Positions 31,876-41,973 of a DNA stretch of 64,000 bases are shown here, one piece after another. The position numbers and the translations under genes were made by a program. Numbering within the stretch: the stretch's first letter is position 1; every line of letters begins with the position of its first letter. The DNA is taken from positions 372,001 to 436,000 of the forward strand of contig NC_016486.1 in NCBI RefSeq assembly GCF_000227115.2. Reading direction: 5' to 3'. This DNA comes from Naumovozyma dairenensis CBS 421. Taxonomy: Eukaryota > Ascomycota > Saccharomycetes > Saccharomycetales > Saccharomycetaceae. The notes under the pieces are model-generated. The model searched no databases, was not told where the DNA came from, and worked only from the letters and a program-made list of their open reading frames with translations.

Positions 31876-32384
31876 ATCTCCTTGATAATGAAAAAAAGTT
31901 GTATTGTAGTTCTTCTAATTATTAACTCAATCTTTTTTTCTTTATCCTCGAGCAACCCTTGTGAAGTGTAACATTGGCTCTCTCTGCATAAACCAACACC
32001 CAATTTCCAGATGCCTTCCCTTTATAGCCTTTAATGGGATGCCTTAAAATTATAACTATGATTTCTAATATAAAACTTATCGAGAATATTCGATCTTGGG
32101 GCGTAAAGAAATGTATCCGTGTCACTAACGGAGGATAAAGGCAAGATCACTTCCAACGTGTATTGATAGTGCAATGTCTGGGTGCGCCCGAATCTGGGAA
32201 ATGGTTTTTTTTCCTTTTCTTTTCTTTTCTTTCCTTTTCTCATGGTAAATATAAAGGAAAACCAACTTGTTTATATATAGCAAGGGTGGCAAATTTTTAT
32301 TTAGATCTTCTTTTTGACTGTTTACCTAGTTCCCTTCTCCTCAATTGAACAGACTTTTATAGGTATCTATTATCAAATTAAGTG
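31876..32384. promoter_or_regulatory. Divergent promoter CYM1/NPL3
   Basis: The region includes a pyrimidine-rich run (about 32206-32240, TTTTCTTTTC type) and GGTGGCAAA at 32285-32293, a perfect Rpn4-type PACE 92 bp before NPL3. No further gene is seen. Confidence 0.55.
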
Positions 32385-33596
32385 ATGTCTGATCAATACG
32401 AAGAACAACCTCCTGTCGAAACGGCTACTGAAGCTCCTCAAGAGCCTCAACAACCTATGGAATCCGCTAATCCTTCTGCTCCAACTGAAAGCCACGAAAC
32501 TGCCATGGAATCTGAACCCGCTCCTCCAATGGAACCAATGGAACCGATGGACGAACCAATGGAACAAATGGACGAACCAATGGACCGTCAACAAATGCAA
32601 CCAGAACCCCAACCATACTATAACCAACCTCCTCCATCTCAATACCATCCTCATCATCATACTCCACACCATCTTGAAGGTGAATTATCTACCACCAGAT
32701 TATTTGTTAGACCTTTCCCATTCGATGTCCAAGAAGCTGAATTAAATGAAATATTCTCCCCATTCGGACCAATGAAGGAAGTTAAAATCTTGAACGGTTT
32801 CGCCTTTGTTGAATTCGAAGAAGCTGAATCTGCATCAAAAGCAATCGAAGAAGTCAACGGTAAGACCTTTGCTAATCAACCATTGGAAGTTGTATTCTCC
32901 AAGTTACCTGTCAAAAGATACCGTTTGGCATTGAGAAACCTACCTGAAGGTTGTTCATGGCAAGAATTGAAAGATTTGGCCAGAGAACATAATTTAGAAA
33001 CTACTTTCTCATCAGTCAATACAAGAGACTTTGACGGTACAGGTGCCTTAGAATTCCCAAATGAAGAAACTTTGAACTCAGCTTTAGAAAAATTGAATAA
33101 CATTGAATTTAGAGGTTCTGTTATTACTGTAGAAATTGATGATAATCCTCCACCAATCAGAAGAAGTGCAAGAGGTGGCTTTAGAGGCCGTGGTGGTTTC
33201 AGAGGCGGTTATGGTGCTCCAAGAGGTGGTTTCAGAGGCGGCTATGGCGGCTTCAGAGGCGGTTACGGAGCTCCAAGAGGCAGTTTCAGAGGTGGCCCAA
33301 GAGGTGGATTCAGAGGTGGCTATGGCGCTCCAAGAGGAAGCTATGGTGCCCCAAGAGGTAGCTATGGTGCCCCAAGAGGAAGTTACGGTGGTCCAAGAGG
33401 CGGCTATGGCGCCCCAAGAGGTGGTTACGGTGGCCCAAGAGATTCATATGGTCCTCCAAGAGATTCATATGGTCCACCAAGGGATTCGTATGGTCCACCA
33501 AGAGATTCATACGGTCCTCCAAGGGATTCATATGGTCCTCCAAGAGATTCATACAGATCAAGAGATGCACCACGTGAAAGATCTCCAACAAGATAA
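32385..33596 (+). CDS. NPL3: RNA-binding protein Npl3
   Basis: This 403-residue SR-like protein matches Npl3 (YDR432W, 414 residues), which acts in transcription elongation, splicing and mRNA export. The N-terminus is Pro/Met/Glu-rich. RRM1 spans about residues 103-172 ([12 protein letters not shown], then [10 protein letters not shown]) and RRM2 about 178-252 ([20 protein letters not shown]). From 260 onward there is an [10 protein letters not shown] region, then five tandem DSYGPPR heptads. The end, APRERSPTR, keeps the Sky1 phosphorylation context known from S. cerevisiae. The first ATG is at 32385. Confidence 0.97.
   Translation: MSDQYEEQPPVETATEAPQEPQQPMESANPSAPTESHETAMESEPAPPMEPMEPMDEPMEQMDEPMDRQQMQPEPQPYYNQPPPSQYHPHHHTPHHLEGELSTTRLFVRPFPFDVQEAELNEIFSPFGPMKEVKILNGFAFVEFEEAESASKAIEEVNGKTFANQPLEVVFSKLPVKRYRLALRNLPEGCSWQELKDLAREHNLETTFSSVNTRDFDGTGALEFPNEETLNSALEKLNNIEFRGSVITVEIDDNPPPIRRSARGGFRGRGGFRGGYGAPRGGFRGGYGGFRGGYGAPRGSFRGGPRGGFRGGYGAPRGSYGAPRGSYGAPRGSYGGPRGGYGAPRGGYGGPRDSYGPPRDSYGPPRDSYGPPRDSYGPPRDSYGPPRDSYRSRDAPRERSPTR
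33441..33545 (+). repeat. 21-bp coding minisatellite in NPL3, five units
   Basis: Five consecutive 21-bp units each encode DSYGPPR, differing only at synonymous positions (CCT/CCA, AGA/AGG, TCA/TCG, TAT/TAC). The units therefore look selected at the protein level rather than freshly copied. Confidence 0.9.
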
Positions 33597-34649
33597 AAAA
33601 AATAGGAACGAAAAACCATTAACTTTCATCTTCTTTCATCCTTTTAAAAAAAACACAAAATTTGTTATAGTATTATATTTCTTTTCTCCATTTATTCCAA
33701 TTATAGTGTAGTTTACTCGTTTATCGTCTTTTTTTTAGTGTATTATCGTGGAATTTTTAATGACCAGTTAAATCAATGAAAAGGTATGATTAACGAACAA
33801 AAAAACCCACATTTCCCAATCCAATTTAAATGAATATATCGTTATTATTATTATTGTGTTTAACTTATTTATTAGGGTCCCCTCCAAATGCTTGTATTAT
33901 TACCAAACCAATATATTATTTCTATGATCCTAACAGAAAAACGTCATTTAGATAATGTCTCAAGACCATAATCCGACCCAGAATGTTAGGATAAGTAACT
34001 TCTTCCATGGCAGTTTTTCTTTTTACTGTAAATTCATGTGACCTACCGTTGTCCAACACATAACCGGATTCTCATATTGTATGAACAAAGAAGAAAGAAT
34101 ATCGCATATGTGTTACATAACGCAATGAAACATTTGAACGTTGGAAAACTGTATATAATATCCTCATTACCTCATTCATTCCTTAACGAAAAAGGAATTA
34201 AAAACCCATTATGTTCATGTGAGAATATGAATGGATGTTTTTGTAATGAGAGCTTCGCAATATCATTGCGAATATTCTTGATAATGTAGTTAGAATAGCT
34301 CACCACTTTGACTCTTGTAATATAATCTCTATACTTTAATGATATATATATATCTTATACTTGAAATCTCTGTCTGGCTCATTCTTTTTTGTTTTCTTTT
34401 CTAAATATTATGGGGTCGTGAATAATGATTTGTTTAACTTATAAACTGCTACTTTCCAATAGGCAAAACGTATTTAAAAGCAGTAAATACCAAAGAAAAG
34501 TATACCTTCATAATTTTCCACATCTTTGACACAGCATCTCCCCAAACATTGACCTCATAGAGACTGGGCTCTAATATTTTGTGTATCTGTATCTTGCAAT
34601 TCTCCAGGCGGTGGTGGAGGAACAAAAAATCATCAATTCATCACAGAAA
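33597..34649. other. Intergenic region NPL3-GPI17
   Basis: This 1.05-kb region between two forward genes has T-rich NPL3 3' DNA and AT-rich sequence. The only sizeable open stretch (about 34041-34289) lacks an ATG at its start and resembles nothing I know. Confidence 0.5.
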
Positions 34650-36227
34650 ATGCTTGAAAAGAATCTTCGAAAACTAATAGCGATATGTTTCCTCCTAACT
34701 TATGTGTTACTAGGTATTCCTTTATGGTACAAATTAACAACAATATATCGGGCCACGCTTCCCATAGATTACATTGAATCACTACATAATGATCAATATC
34801 AAGATGTTCATTTGGTTATTCCCGTGTATATTAAACCTGATGTTTACAAATTCCCAGACATACATGATGCTGTACAAATCCAAATCAATCATTTATTAAA
34901 CTCATTGAAACAAAAAGTGCCATGGTCATTACAAATATTACCATATGATGATACCATTGACGAGAAAAATCATATAATTAATTTGGAATTGGCTGATTTT
35001 GTTGGATATAATGCTGCATTCGATAGCAAAGAGACTACAGTTTATTATGATGATAAATCTGTTGCTAGTAATGATTTGCCTTTTTTTATTGCACAAACTT
35101 TAATTGAACATACATTCCATATAGAGGCATCTGAATTAAATGAAATAGAACAACCAACTCCTCAAACTAGTATTTCCGTGGCATACACACCCAATGTTCA
35201 TTTAAGTATCTCACTTCTAAGTGGGGATGGTTTACCAATTGGTTGGGATATTGAAACAACTTTAAAAGATTATTTTTCTCCCTTTAGGGAACTTTTGTCT
35301 CCAGTTGTCAATTTTACAGTAGATACCTCAATTATTTACTACAATGATTTGAACTTACATTCATTGAATTCAACTTCAAATATTACATCTACACAACTAT
35401 CTCATGCCATGGATTTGTCCGAATTATCATCTATGAATTATTTTTCAGAATCAGTCGCATTAAACTTGGCGATCGTATTCCCAAGTTTAGAAAGGAACCC
35501 TAACGGCTTCGAATTTATTAATTCCCCTAAAAATCACAGTAATTGGCAAAGTTTTGTCGTACCACAATGGGGAGTTATTACTATTAACAAGTATCCATTA
35601 AGAAAGAATTCATATTTGACGGAGTCATATTTGAACCCAATAATGTATCAATTTGCTCAAGATCTATTTGAATTATTAGGTCTTACAAATTCATTAGATG
35701 ATGAACTATTATCACCTATTATAACGATAGATTCATTTAAAAGAATAACGATATTAAAGAATTTAGAGAAGGCAACTGAAACTCTATGGTCATTAGTTAA
35801 ATTGACTAAATCATTCCAACAAATGGCTATCCCCAAGGAAGTATTAGAGAATGTGAGGAAGGCATTAGAACTAAGATTGAATATAGTTGAAATGTTAAAT
35901 GATCCTAAGTTGGGAGATGATCTAGTTTGGAGTCAAGCATTAATTATGAGTAATCAACTTGTCGAATATTGTGAGACGGCGTTTTTCCATGGTGAGATGT
36001 TGAAGCAGAATTTCTTCCCACAGGAACATAAAGTTGCCGTCTATTTGCCATTGTTAGGACCATTGACCATTGTCACACTTATGGGGGTTATAAAATGCTT
36101 TAAAGAAAATAAACTACTGGCAAAGTTACAGGAAATCGACGAAGACGTATCGTCAACCACCATATATAATGATGATGAAAAACAGGATGAGAAGCTCATA
36201 CAGGGTTCAGAGTCGGATGAACTCTAG
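34650..36227 (+). CDS. GPI17: GPI transamidase subunit Gpi17 (PIG-S)
   Basis: The 525-residue protein matches Gpi17 (YDR434W, 534 residues), a subunit of the ER complex that attaches GPI anchors to proteins. It has one membrane span near the N-terminus (about residues 8-28, ending LGIPLWYKL) and one near the C-terminus (about 460-482, AVYLPLLGPLTIVTLMG), with a large lumenal domain between (YIESLHN, then HLVIPVYIKPDVYKFPD). The open frame extends upstream without ATG; the first ATG at 34650 (MLEKNLRKLI) fits the family start. The C-terminal tail is acidic. Confidence 0.95.
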   Translation: MLEKNLRKLIAICFLLTYVLLGIPLWYKLTTIYRATLPIDYIESLHNDQYQDVHLVIPVYIKPDVYKFPDIHDAVQIQINHLLNSLKQKVPWSLQILPYDDTIDEKNHIINLELADFVGYNAAFDSKETTVYYDDKSVASNDLPFFIAQTLIEHTFHIEASELNEIEQPTPQTSISVAYTPNVHLSISLLSGDGLPIGWDIETTLKDYFSPFRELLSPVVNFTVDTSIIYYNDLNLHSLNSTSNITSTQLSHAMDLSELSSMNYFSESVALNLAIVFPSLERNPNGFEFINSPKNHSNWQSFVVPQWGVITINKYPLRKNSYLTESYLNPIMYQFAQDLFELLGLTNSLDDELLSPIITIDSFKRITILKNLEKATETLWSLVKLTKSFQQMAIPKEVLENVRKALELRLNIVEMLNDPKLGDDLVWSQALIMSNQLVEYCETAFFHGEMLKQNFFPQEHKVAVYLPLLGPLTIVTLMGVIKCFKENKLLAKLQEIDEDVSSTTIYNDDEKQDEKLIQGSESDEL

Positions 36228-36604
36228 TGGTTTCATACAGCTGCACGCACGCGAAGTAAATATATGGCAGAGAGAGTAACCATTGTTATGTAACCATATT
36301 TAATATAGAAATGGTATAAATTAATTGTAATAGATTTACTTATTACCTTGGTAGATCATCATCATAACGTTATAAAGGATGGGATGTTCTAGTTTGTATA
36401 TTGTCAGCATCCGTACATCACATACAAAACTCGTGATATGAGGGCTTAATGTGGAATAGTTAGTTAGTTAACAACCGGTACAGGATGTTTCGAACTTAAA
36501 TGGCAGATATCACGTAGATGTGGGCACAACGAAGAGTTGCCCATTCGATTGGAAAACATTATATATTCTAACTGGACCCAAACGTATTAGTTTAAGGAGA
36601 ATAG
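36228..36604. other. Intergenic region GPI17-TAF11
   Basis: These 377 bases hold the TAF11 promoter. I see no distinctive site. Confidence 0.5.
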
Positions 36605-37645
36605 ATGACCATGACTGAACCGCAAGGACCATTAGATACGATTCCCAAAGTAAACTATCCACCGATATTAACATTGGCTAATTATGACTTGACCAAACAA
36701 ATGATTAGACAGGTCCTCAGTGAAGATCAAGATTATGTATCATGGAAATTGAAAAGTTTTAGAACAGGCGGTACCATGAATTCCTTTCTGCAAACAAATT
36801 TACAACATCAACGAGAACAGCAACAAGCAAACAATGTGAAAGAAAAAGAAAATAGAGTAAAGAAACCATCAACAAAGAATCAAATTAATAATGTTCCTAA
36901 AAATGTTAAATTCATTAGAGATATATATGAAACTATACAAGCTGAAGAAATTAAGCAGAATAGGATAAAGGAATTAGATCATGATGAACAATTTAAATTA
37001 TTGGTAACGAATTTGGATGAAGATCAAACTAATCGATTTGAAGTTTTCCATAGAACTTCTTTGAATAAAAGTCAGGTAAAGAAATTAGCAGGCACTGTAA
37101 CGAATCAAAGTATTAATGATAATATACGTGTTTTCCTTCAGGCTATTGGGAAGATTTTTGCTGGAGAAATAATTGAAAAAGCGTTGGATGTTAAATTGAA
37201 ATGGCTTATGGGGAAAATGGTTTGTGAATTTGATCGTCGAAAAGAAATTGGAGTTCAATTAGAAAAATACTTGAAGAAATTAACTCTCTTATTAGTAAAA
37301 GAGGATGAAGTGGGTGACGAATACATCAATGATGGCGTCATTGAATGTTCACCTGATCCTTATTTTGATGATGAGAAGGAAGAGATGAAATTTATCAAAG
37401 AAGGTAATAAATTGTTGGGAAGTAAGGATAATACCCAGGTAATAAGACTTGGACTAATCTCGCATTATAATACATTGGTGAAAGAATTTAATAAATTGGA
37501 TGTTAGTGTAGAGAAATATAATAATAGTCCTCTTTTACCTGAACACATACGAGAAGCTTGGAGATTATATCGATTAGAAAACGATACAGTATCTACAGCG
37601 CAATGGAGGCGACAAGGAGAAAGAAGTGGGACCATGTTCAGATGA
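36605..37645 (+). CDS. TAF11: TFIID subunit Taf11
   Basis: The 346-residue protein matches Taf11 (YML015C, also 346 residues), which pairs with Taf13 by histone folds inside TFIID. The histone-fold region begins near residue 144 (FEVFHRTSLNKSQVKKLAG, then IRVFLQAIGKIFAGEIIEKAL) and includes the typical acidic insertion around 235-265. The C-terminus (LLPEHIREAWRLYRLE) is the conserved end. In S. cerevisiae this gene lies on the sister duplication block of chromosome XIII, while its neighbours here are YDR genes, which is evidence for reciprocal gene loss. It converges on PPM1. Confidence 0.96.
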   Translation: MTMTEPQGPLDTIPKVNYPPILTLANYDLTKQMIRQVLSEDQDYVSWKLKSFRTGGTMNSFLQTNLQHQREQQQANNVKEKENRVKKPSTKNQINNVPKNVKFIRDIYETIQAEEIKQNRIKELDHDEQFKLLVTNLDEDQTNRFEVFHRTSLNKSQVKKLAGTVTNQSINDNIRVFLQAIGKIFAGEIIEKALDVKLKWLMGKMVCEFDRRKEIGVQLEKYLKKLTLLLVKEDEVGDEYINDGVIECSPDPYFDDEKEEMKFIKEGNKLLGSKDNTQVIRLGLISHYNTLVKEFNKLDVSVEKYNNSPLLPEHIREAWRLYRLENDTVSTAQWRRQGERSGTMFR

Positions 37646-37708
37646 ATAGTTCATAAGATCCTATTAAATTAAAGACTGAAAAAAATACACAAAAAAATTT
37701 ATACAGTA

Positions 37709-38785
37709 TTATTTTATGGCATGCTTCCATTCCGCACTCAGCAAAATATAATGTGTTTGCATAACTTTCAACTCCTCTAATTCATCTAAGAATTGTAAGT
37801 CTCGTAATCGTTTCTTTTCGGCGGTAGAAACGTTATGGTTGAGTATTTCCCACATATCATTAATCTTGATATCGACTTTATTATCTATGACAGATTTATT
37901 CCATCTTTGAGAGTATTTCTCCTTTGAATTAAAAGTCATTAATGTTGGCATTTCAAGGTTCCTGGACTCTCTTAAATTGGATTGCATGATGATACCAAAT
38001 CTATCATTCCCATGCGACTTATTTTTTTGGTCACTCATATCATCATCACCTCCACCTATGGGATCATAAGATATCCATGTCCCAGATTCATAAAGATTCA
38101 TTATAGAATCTATTAGATTTTGTGAATCCTGTTGAGACATATAACAAAGGACACATTCTGTAATTATTAATGTAGGTAGTTTAGCATTTGTAACATTTGT
38201 CAACATAGAAATCGTCTTTCCCGCATCTTTCAAATCAGAAGGGGCTATATGGTATTTATTTGTTGATATGGAAGCATCTAAAGATATCTTCAATGACTCA
38301 TTATTAGATATTATTTCGTCTTTCAATTTAATCGATTCATCGAAATCAACATCAATGAATTTTGCAATTTGATCCTTATAATTATAATTTAATAAATTTA
38401 TCATTCTTAAATCTGATCCACAACCTAGATTAATTATTTGAGCCTTTTCATTCAATTTAGAACATTTCAACAGAAACTGTTCGATATGATAATCTATAGA
38501 AATAGTACGTAAATATGTTCCATAATTCATCACGGGGAAGGAAGTAGTAATATTTCTATTTATTTTCCCAAAGACTCTTCTACTGAATTGTTTTAACGTT
38601 TTTAAATATTCCGAATAATACATTGGTAGCAACTTATCAGCAGATATGGAATTGTGACAAGTGCTACTTCCAGCATTGGAAGTGTCAGTACTTTCATTCA
38701 AGGGTGGTAACGGTAAATAACCTTTTGAAATAGCAGCAATTTTACATGAGAGGGCGTCGAAATCAGTTTGTGCAATAACTTTGTC
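37709..38785 (-). CDS. PPM1: Leucine carboxyl methyltransferase Ppm1; start codon disrupted
   Basis: The protein matches Ppm1 (YDR435C, 328 residues), which methylates the C-terminal leucine of PP2A catalytic subunits. The SAM motif INLGCGSDLR, the aromatic-rich SYDPIGGG and the end DELEELKVMQTHYILL are conserved. The family N-terminus is visible upstream of any internal methionine as DKVIAQTDFDALSC, beginning at 38785, but the codon before it is TAG and no in-frame ATG exists. Removing one A from ATAGGAC would place an ATG exactly where S. cerevisiae Ppm1 starts. The gene is therefore either mutated, mis-sequenced or spliced to an unseen leader. The rest of the frame is intact and well conserved, which argues for function. 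Confidence 0.9.
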   Translation of the reverse strand, partial: DKVIAQTDFDALSCKIAAISKGYLPLPPLNESTDTSNAGSSTCHNSISADKLLPMYYSEYLKTLKQFSRRVFGKINRNITTSFPVMNYGTYLRTISIDYHIEQFLLKCSKLNEKAQIINLGCGSDLRMINLLNYNYKDQIAKFIDVDFDESIKLKDEIISNNESLKISLDASISTNKYHIAPSDLKDAGKTISMLTNVTNAKLPTLIITECVLCYMSQQDSQNLIDSIMNLYESGTWISYDPIGGGDDDMSDQKNKSHGNDRFGIIMQSNLRESRNLEMPTLMTFNSKEKYSQRWNKSVIDNKVDIKINDMWEILNHNVSTAEKKRLRDLQFLDELEELKVMQTHYILLSAEWKHAIK

Positions 38786-39072
38786 CTATTTTTCTTTTTT
38801 TATGTAGAGTACTTTATGGACAGTTATTTTGTTTGCGTTCAAGCCTTAAAGGTACACCTTTATCTCCATGGAATAGCGACCTGCATGCTATTAACTGTTA
38901 ATCTTTTCAGGACCTTTAGGCATGTTGATATATGTCAAAATTATCCCAATAACGCTTCTGTAGAAAAAAACAGAATTTCAATTACATATATGAATAAAGC
39001 CAAGAGCTGAACTTTTGGAATAAGAATATATAGAAGCTAGTACTTAGAGTAATTATCCGTCAAATTGGCAAG

Positions 39073-39546
39073 ATGGTAGAAGCTTATAAACTTGATGATC
39101 AAAGAAACCTACCATATTATAAAAATGATTATTATTGGTTCTCTCTCCATTTCTTGGTGTCAAGTATTGTGGTACTGTTAGTGGTTTCAACTTTCATATT
39201 ACCATTATTTGGGATCCAAGTGATTACAGATGATCGCCGAGTTATTATAAATGATTTATTACCTGAAAGGAAGACTATACTTTATGCACAAAGTTTCTTC
39301 TTAATGGGGATGTTGTTCACATACATTGGATTGCTGTTTTATAATGAAGATGTGTTAAGAGCACCGTTGAATGATTTAAGGACAATAATTGATACAAAAG
39401 GTAAGATAGCCATTATAGATGATAAGAAAGAGTTCTTGAGCGAGTATGCATCAAAGGAATCCAGTGGTATTATAGATCTACCAATTATGGATGTATGTGA
39501 AGTGTTATATAGATACAGGGAAGAAGATGGCGAAAAAGAAAACTAA
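39073..39546 (+). CDS. GPI19: GPI-GlcNAc transferase subunit Gpi19 (PIG-P)
   Basis: The 157-residue protein matches Gpi19 (YDR437W, 140 residues), a small subunit of the ER enzyme that starts GPI synthesis by adding GlcNAc to phosphatidylinositol. Two membrane spans are seen at about residues 23-48 (SSIVVLLVVSTFILPLFGI) and 70-92 (SFFLMGMLFTYIGLLF), the PIG-P hairpin topology. The remainder is a hydrophilic cytosolic tail. The ATG at 39073 is the first in frame. It sits close to GPI17, another GPI gene, as in S. cerevisiae. Confidence 0.93.
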   Translation: MVEAYKLDDQRNLPYYKNDYYWFSLHFLVSSIVVLLVVSTFILPLFGIQVITDDRRVIINDLLPERKTILYAQSFFLMGMLFTYIGLLFYNEDVLRAPLNDLRTIIDTKGKIAIIDDKKEFLSEYASKESSGIIDLPIMDVCEVLYRYREEDGEKEN

Positions 39547-40434
39547 CGATAATTTGGTCCATAAGATATGGAAAAATATGATTAGATGACAGCTTGTATT
39601 AGTTGTGATTGAGGTTTGAACAACATTTTTAATAGTTACTATTAGTTAGGACATCGAATACAAATAGCGAAGCTTTTTTTAGGAATCTAAAGGGTTATCA
39701 CATTTCGTCATATCATCTCGGGAAGGAAGGCTACGGACATGGTTCAACATCTATTCGATTACTTCATGATTTTCTTTTGCTCCGATTTATTTGTGTCAAA
39801 AAACAATAGATAAATTATATGGTGAAAACCGAATAATAAAACACGCATTGAAACGACCTACAGGTGTTCACTTTATGAAAAAAAATTATGTAAACGCATT
39901 ATGTAAATTGAACTCGTCTGGTTGAACCGTTAGTATCAGGAAATTCGTAACCAATTCGAAAGATTACAGGATGTCTGCAGCTATTTAACGGAAGCGATTG
40001 CTCTGCCGTTACGATAGATTCTACATCATATAATAATGATATATTGTGCTGTGTAGTGCAATGTCCTGATGTCTGATTATTGTCTATTCTATTGTCCTTA
40101 CTTGCCCTTAATCTATGGGTAAGATGGCAAGGACTAATTCAACGACTTTGTTAAGGGGCGGGAATACTATTTTGAAGAATTCAACACTTCCCGTAATTAA
40201 ACAGCTGGAAAGAACTAGTCAAATCTCTAATACATATTGTTCGGTAGAGATAACATTTTCTCTAATAGCGTGTTGGAGAAATTAAACTGCTATTGCTGTA
40301 TTCTCAATGCCTGTGTGTCTTTTCTTTATTTCATGATGGACAACTTCAGACACCGTGAATGTTGGGAGGTCATTCTGAAAATATAGTATATATGAAAGAG
40401 AACTAAGCTCGAAGGCTTATCTTTTCTGAAGACG
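39547..40434. other. Convergent intergenic region, no gene seen
   Basis: These 888 bases lie between the 3' ends of GPI19 and the next reverse gene. In S. cerevisiae a PPZ phosphatase gene (PPZ1 or PPZ2) lies near this position in each sister block. I find no PPZ remnant by eye. Confidence 0.45.
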
Positions 40435-41304
40435 TTATCTATTAATATAATAATAGGATGGTATATCAAATTTGAACAATCCGTCGATATTTGTTTCTTC
40501 TTCCAAAGAACTAGTTTCTTTCTGTGTTATATCACTATGACTATCGTTACCATTATTGTTGTTATTGTTGCCGATACTAGTATGTATATAATCATGTTCA
40601 TAGTCATGAATTATTTGTAAGAAATTTAACATTTTTATACTAGAGTTAAATTCATCTCTTATATTATTTGTAGTGGAAGAGATAGACGGCGGATATTCCT
40701 GTTGTTGTGGTTTCATTTGTTTTGGTTTCCATCGATCTAGTTCAAATTGTAACTTATGATTAATTTTCGTATTTGTTGAAACTTTCTTTCTTTCAAAATA
40801 TTTTTCAAATTCAATGAAATTTGACATTTCGAGGATGATATGAAAATATTTCAAGTATTCAATATTGGACCAAAATTTCATAATCTTATTTAAGTCTCTA
40901 AAGGAGAATAATTCGACAAAGACGACTTTTTTATTAAATTTTTGCAATTCCCAAAATATTTTAAACTTGACAAAGTTTATGAAGTTTGATTGAAATAACA
41001 ATTTCAAATCAGCTGGAGTGAAATCTGCTGGTAAGTTTGAGAATTTGACAATATATTGAGGTAATGTTCTCCAAGAGACTGTAGCATCATATTGATCCAT
41101 AATGCTATCTTCTGATGTGCTTGTTAGACCATCACCTTCTAAGTGGCGTTCTGGTTTTTGGTCGGAACCCATGTAATCAGATTGGACGTCAAAGTCACTG
41201 TCTTCAGTATTGGATTCAGAGGTTATGTCGTCAAAGTCTAGCTGTCTTTTGTCAGTAAGCGGGTCTATGTCAAGAAACTGCTCCAGAGTTAAAGATGCAG
41301 CCAT
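40435..41304 (-). CDS. RRM-like protein, possibly Psp2-related by position
   Basis: This 289-residue protein is not firmly recognised. Residues about 75-175 suggest a degenerate RNA recognition fold (LPQYIVKFSNLPADFTPADL, then KVVFVELFSFRDLNKIMKFW). The N-terminus is acidic (LEQFLDIDPLTD) and the C-terminus Asn-rich. It stands divergent to a THI74/YML018C-type gene, exactly as PSP2 (YML017W) does in S. cerevisiae, so a Psp2 relation is inferred. Psp2 there is 593 residues with RGG motifs and its gene has an intron. This protein has no RGG and I see no intron, so it would be a strongly shortened homologue. Confidence 0.6.
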   Translation of the reverse strand: MAASLTLEQFLDIDPLTDKRQLDFDDITSESNTEDSDFDVQSDYMGSDQKPERHLEGDGLTSTSEDSIMDQYDATVSWRTLPQYIVKFSNLPADFTPADLKLLFQSNFINFVKFKIFWELQKFNKKVVFVELFSFRDLNKIMKFWSNIEYLKYFHIILEMSNFIEFEKYFERKKVSTNTKINHKLQFELDRWKPKQMKPQQQEYPPSISSTTNNIRDEFNSSIKMLNFLQIIHDYEHDYIHTSIGNNNNNNGNDSHSDITQKETSSLEEETNIDGLFKFDIPSYYYINR

Positions 41305-41973
41305 AATTCAAAAATACTTTCTTGATGGATATTATATTATGGTATCTTACATGGGGGAGGGGGGTTGAATGCCTACCTCTGCCTGATCTCACTTCAAGAA
41401 AATATCCAATAGTAGACAGCGCTAATGGTCCTATTAATGATTTCTTTTTACGTACGTACTTTCTCTTCTTCAATGTGACAGTATCGGAGATTCTTGTTTT
41501 CTTATTATGTTCCAAGGGCCCAGCCTTGCCCTAGCTGTAGAAGGGTTACTTTCACAAACCCTAACAGCCTGGACCAGGGTTCCCAGATGTCGGAAATAAA
41601 AAAACGCCACAGTTCTGGAAGCTCTCAGCGCGTGAAAACTTTTCCATGAGAGGAACAAAGCCACAGTTAAAGGAAGAAAACACAAACTGTGGACTTCCCA
41701 CAGAGACAAACAGACAGGACAGTCACAGAGTCTTAAATCTTCTGCAGATATATCCGGTAGATTACATAATGTAGGTAAAAAGAGATGAGAGAAAAATAAT
41801 AACACAGGGTCCCTGTAATATTTATTCGATATTATATATTAGGCAATGGACTATATATATATGATTCAACATGAATACTTGATCTGATCTGATCTGATCA
41901 AGACATTCAGTACTTCCTCTTGACATTTCACCAAGGATATATATATCTGATAATCACATACCATCGGACCACA
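41305..41973. promoter_or_regulatory. Divergent promoter with three Met31/32-type sites
   Basis: The reverse complement of AACTGTGGC occurs at 41606-41614 and 41660-41668, and AAACTGTGG lies on the forward strand at 41684-41692. These match the Met31/Met32 consensus AAACTGTGG. Nearer the transporter gene there is a GATCT tandem (about 41881-41899). No gene is present. Confidence 0.6.

Noticed and set aside
33136..33711. Overlapping 191-codon forward frame in NPL3
   Set aside because: It is a shifted reading of the RGG/SYGPPR repeats; the repeated codons keep several frames open at once.
38786..39060. An intron supplying the PPM1 start
   Set aside because: The TAG before GAC could be an acceptor, but I found no TACTAAC and no GTATGT-type donor following an ATG in this interval, and S. 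cerevisiae PPM1 has none. A one-base change explains it more simply, though splicing is not excluded.
39547..40434. Relic of PPZ1/PPZ2
   Set aside because: Expected by synteny, but I saw no phosphatase motifs (GDVHG, GDYVDRG or RGNHE) in any frame.
41881..41899. GATCT tandem as a restriction or phase-variation signal
   Set aside because: It has fewer than four full units in a non-coding promoter, too short to claim a function.
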